From Candidatus Omnitrophota bacterium (GTDB lineage Bacteria; Omnitrophota; Gorgyraeia; Pluralincolimonadales; Pluralincolimonadaceae): a stretch of 8,621 bases of DNA. Within the stretch, counting starts at the first letter, position 1; each line of letters starts with the position of its first letter. Location of the stretch: assembly GCA_028706795.1 (NCBI GenBank), contig JAQTVK010000030.1, positions 1 to 8,621 on the forward strand, given 5' to 3'. Shown one piece after another: positions 7,401-8,621 of this stretch. The position numbers were made by a program, and so were the translations under genes. The notes under the pieces were generated by a model. That model saw only the letters and a list, made by a program, of their open reading frames with translations. It did no database searches and was not told the origin of the DNA.

Positions 7401-7923
7401 AATAATTTCCCGCGCCGAACATTTCTTTATATTGTGCGGCGACGAGCTTTGCCTCCTCGAACTTGCCCTTTACTATGAGGTACGGGACCTCGCCCTGCAG
7501 GCAGGCGGATTGGGCGATTAGGCCTTTGGAATATTTGGCGAGGAGTTCCTTGTCGACGCGCGGCTTGTAATAGAAACCTTCAAGATAGCCGGCCGAAACG
7601 AGCTTCATCAGGTTGCGGTAGCCTTCCTCGTCCTTGGCCAGGAGTATGAGATGATACGACGCCTCCTCGTTTACCGGCGTCGACCTGTCGAAACGCGAGC
7701 CTGGGGCGACATAGACCTCGCATCCGATTATCGGTTTTATGCCGTTCTTCATCGCCTCGGAATAGAATTCTATCGCGCCGAACATATTGCCGTGGTCGGT
7801 GATGGCCACCGCCGGCATCTTATATTCCTTGGCTAACGCGATCAGCTCAGGGATCTTGCAAGCGCCGTCAAGAAGGCTGAATTGCGTGTGGACATGAAGA
7901 TGGACAAAATGTGAATGCTGCAT
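4477..7923 (-). CDS. dnaE: DNA polymerase III alpha subunit (DnaE1 type)
   Basis: The catalytic subunit of the replicative polymerase, 1148 residues against about 1160 in E. coli. The N-terminal PHP domain (about 5-280) keeps all nine expected metal ligands: His10, His12, Asp19, His44, Glu69, His91, Cys141, Asp209, His211. The polymerase core has GPGRGSAAGS (358-367), the catalytic-loop aspartates in PDIDIDF (399-405) and the third catalytic Asp553 in KMDFLGLRT. The fingers region has YGFNKSHS (743-750). A helix-hairpin-helix region is near 805-880, a beta-clamp-binding motif QSTFF is at 908-912, and an OB fold lies at about 985-1064. A short C-terminal domain follows. A CxxC (893/896) just before the clamp motif has no obvious partner. 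The ATG lies one base after the guaA TAG, with only a weak GGGA upstream, so coupling to guaA is likely. Confidence 0.98.
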   Translation of the reverse strand: MQHSHFVHLHVHTQFSLLDGACKIPELIALAKEYKMPAVAITDHGNMFGAIEFYSEAMKNGIKPIIGCEVYVAPGSRFDRSTPVNEEASYHLILLAKDEEGYRNLMKLVSAGYLEGFYYKPRVDKELLAKYSKGLIAQSACLQGEVPYLIVKGKFEEAKLVAAQYKEMFGAGNYYLEIQKNLIPEQEIANAGLLKLAKELEIPLVATGDVHYLRKKSARAHEGLLCIQTQSTLNDPDHMKFSTDEFYFKSSDDFKEMFEDVPQAINSTIEIAEKCNLELDFNKTHLPQFTPPDGKTREEYLRELVEAGLKRRYAAVDKTIEERVEHELDIIKKTGFTSYFLIAWDFINYARSKGIPVGPGRGSAAGSVVSYSLGITDLDPIKYDLIFERFLNPDRVSLPDIDIDFCYERRGEVIDYVTQKYSKENVAQVITFGTMQARAVIRDVGRVMGISYSDVDRIAKLVPQELDITLERALKLEPELRNLYKSDPQIRQLIDVSTELEGLTRHASTHAAGVVISDRPLTDYIPLFKQTEGQTSTGFEMKSLEKIGLLKMDFLGLRTLTVIDETVKIIKRTKGVTIDFNSMPLDDAKTYGLLSNAESLGIFQLESSGMRDILRKLRPTNFEDIIAILALYRPGPIGTGMVEDFIKRKHGLAPIKYDHKLLEPILKETYGTIVYQEQVMRIASDLAGFTMSQADSLRRAMGKKIPEEMEQAKSKFLEGSAKKGIDKRTSEKIFNFIEYFAGYGFNKSHSTAYALISYRTAYLKANYPVEFMTALMTSERDNIDKVAFYIDESERMGIRILPPSINESFSKFTVVGDAIRFGLGAVKNVGHGAIDSIVTARNSGGNFKDLYDFCERVDLRLTNRKVLESLIKCGAFDEFKLHRSQLFTQVDDCLECGANSHKERLSGQSTFFEEFGAHAKGRPGRQHHEIPKIPEWHESQLLAFEKEMLGFYITGHPLAKYEKLIRAYSTCQVKDLGKRRPDEEVNVGGIISKLKFTITKAKSEKMAIMSIEDLTGETEVLVFPKTFANTERFIRKDAIVCVKGKVSLREDRPKIMANDIMPLEELQKKFTQALIINLSTGIGEGALTKLKSVLESHPGTAPVYLHFKMSDGKRFEISVEEKLKVEPSDSLTLEIEGLLGEGVVSFKT

Positions 7924-7924
7924 G

Positions 7925-8621
7925 CTATTCCCACTCGATGGTAGAAGGCGGCTTTGAACTGATGTCGTAGACGACGCGGTTTACGCCCCTCACCTCGTTT
8001 ATTATCCTATTGGAGATCCTCTCGAGCAGGTTATAAGGCAGGCGCGCCCAGTCGGCGGTCATCCCGTCGGAGCTCGTCACGGCCCGCAGGGCGATTACGT
8101 TCTCGTAGGTCCTCTCATCGCCCATCACGCCCACTGTCTTTATGGGGAGCAGCACGGCGAACGACTGCCATACTTCCCTGTAGAATCCCGCCCTCTTGAT
8201 CTCCTCTATTACCGCGACGTCGGCCTCGCGTAAAATATCGAGGCGCTCCTTCGTGACGTCGCCTATGACCCTTATGGCCAGCCCGGGCCCGGGGAAAGGC
8301 TGGCGGCGGACTATCTCTTCCGAAAGCCCCATCGCCTTCCCGGCCTGCCTGACCTCGTCTTTGAATAATTCGCGCAACGGCTCGACCAATTTGAGTTTCA
8401 TCTTTAGGGGCAGGCCGCCGACATTGTGGTGCGACTTGATCGTCGCCGAAGGGCCGCCGAACGCGGACTTCGATTCGATGACGTCGGGATATAATGTGCC
8501 CTGCGCAAGGAAGCCTATTTTCCCGAGCTTCTTCGCCTCTTCCTCGAAGACGCGGATAAACTCGTGGCCGATTATCTTGCGTTTCTTTTCCGGGTCGACG
8601 ACCCCTTTCAGTTTCTTCAGG
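7925..8621 (-). CDS. guaA: GMP synthase (glutamine-hydrolysing), C-terminal part
   Basis: The open frame runs off the right edge of the window; 231 residues and the TAG stop are visible, a little under half of a normal enzyme of about 510-525. Reading continues upstream of the internal Met at 8401, where the family motif LAQGTLYPDVIES and TIKSHHNVGGLP are clear, so that Met is not the start. Downstream are the PFPGPGLAIRVIGDV block and the C-terminal dimerisation domain ending in SSKPPSTIEWE, the usual GuaA terminus. The enzyme aminates XMP to GMP in purine synthesis. The glutaminase domain and the ATP-pyrophosphatase P-loop lie outside the window. It is followed after one base by dnaE, so the two are almost certainly cotranscribed. 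Confidence 0.98.
   Translation of the reverse strand, partial: LKKLKGVVDPEKKRKIIGHEFIRVFEEEAKKLGKIGFLAQGTLYPDVIESKSAFGGPSATIKSHHNVGGLPLKMKLKLVEPLRELFKDEVRQAGKAMGLSEEIVRRQPFPGPGLAIRVIGDVTKERLDILREADVAVIEEIKRAGFYREVWQSFAVLLPIKTVGVMGDERTYENVIALRAVTSSDGMTADWARLPYNLLERISNRIINEVRGVNRVVYDISSKPPSTIEWE

Noticed and set aside
7925..8401. Treating the internal Met at 8401 as the guaA start (a 158-residue protein).
   Set aside because: The same frame stays open to the window edge and encodes conserved GuaA motifs upstream, so the gene is cut by the window and not short.
1..8621. Mobile elements, CRISPR arrays, tRNA genes or riboswitches.
   Set aside because: Apart from 4380-4476 there is no non-coding space above 20 bases, and I saw no direct-repeat array, transposase motif or tRNA-like fold. 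Frequent CTCGAG words reflect common Leu-Glu codons.

Overview
This is a compact bacterial chromosome segment. Every gene lies on the minus strand, so transcription runs from high to low coordinates, and almost every base is coding. Read in that order the window holds: the C-terminal part of GMP synthase (guaA), the replicative DNA polymerase III alpha subunit (dnaE), an HU-family histone-like protein, histidyl-tRNA synthetase (hisS), aspartyl-tRNA synthetase (aspS), a small LysM lipoprotein, and the N-terminal part of a PhoH-like ATPase (YbeZ type). No tRNA, rRNA, CRISPR array, insertion sequence or phage gene was seen. The only non-coding stretch longer than 20 bases is the 97-base gap at 4380-4476.

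The layout suggests two transcription units. The upstream one is guaA-dnaE, with one base between the stop and the start. It ends at a candidate hairpin terminator that begins in the dnaE stop region. One base after its T-run comes a sigma-70-like promoter (TTGACA, 17-base spacer, TGA-TAATTT) that would start the second unit: HU-hisS-aspS-LysM lipoprotein-phoH. Junctions in that unit are 20, 0, 12 and 6 bases, which fits one polycistronic message with translational coupling. It links nucleoid packaging, two aminoacyl-tRNA synthetases, an envelope lipoprotein and an RNA-metabolism ATPase.

The lipoprotein implies a bacterium that processes lipoproteins, and the LysM domain implies a peptidoglycan wall. 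DnaE is the DnaE1 type with a complete PHP metal-binding set. AspRS carries the residue pair associated with nondiscriminating enzymes. AGG (Arg) and ATA (Ile) codons recur in the parts translated by hand. The gene set and the style of the lipoprotein resemble uncultivated lineages such as Candidatus Omnitrophota, but that placement is an impression from memory and not a demonstrated match.

No new multi-gene system is visible; this is mainly a housekeeping region. The points most worth a second look are the apparently proofreading-competent PHP domain of DnaE, the nondiscriminating signature of AspRS, the tightly packed terminator-promoter, the hisS start without a Shine-Dalgarno sequence, and the poorly characterised LysM lipoprotein.
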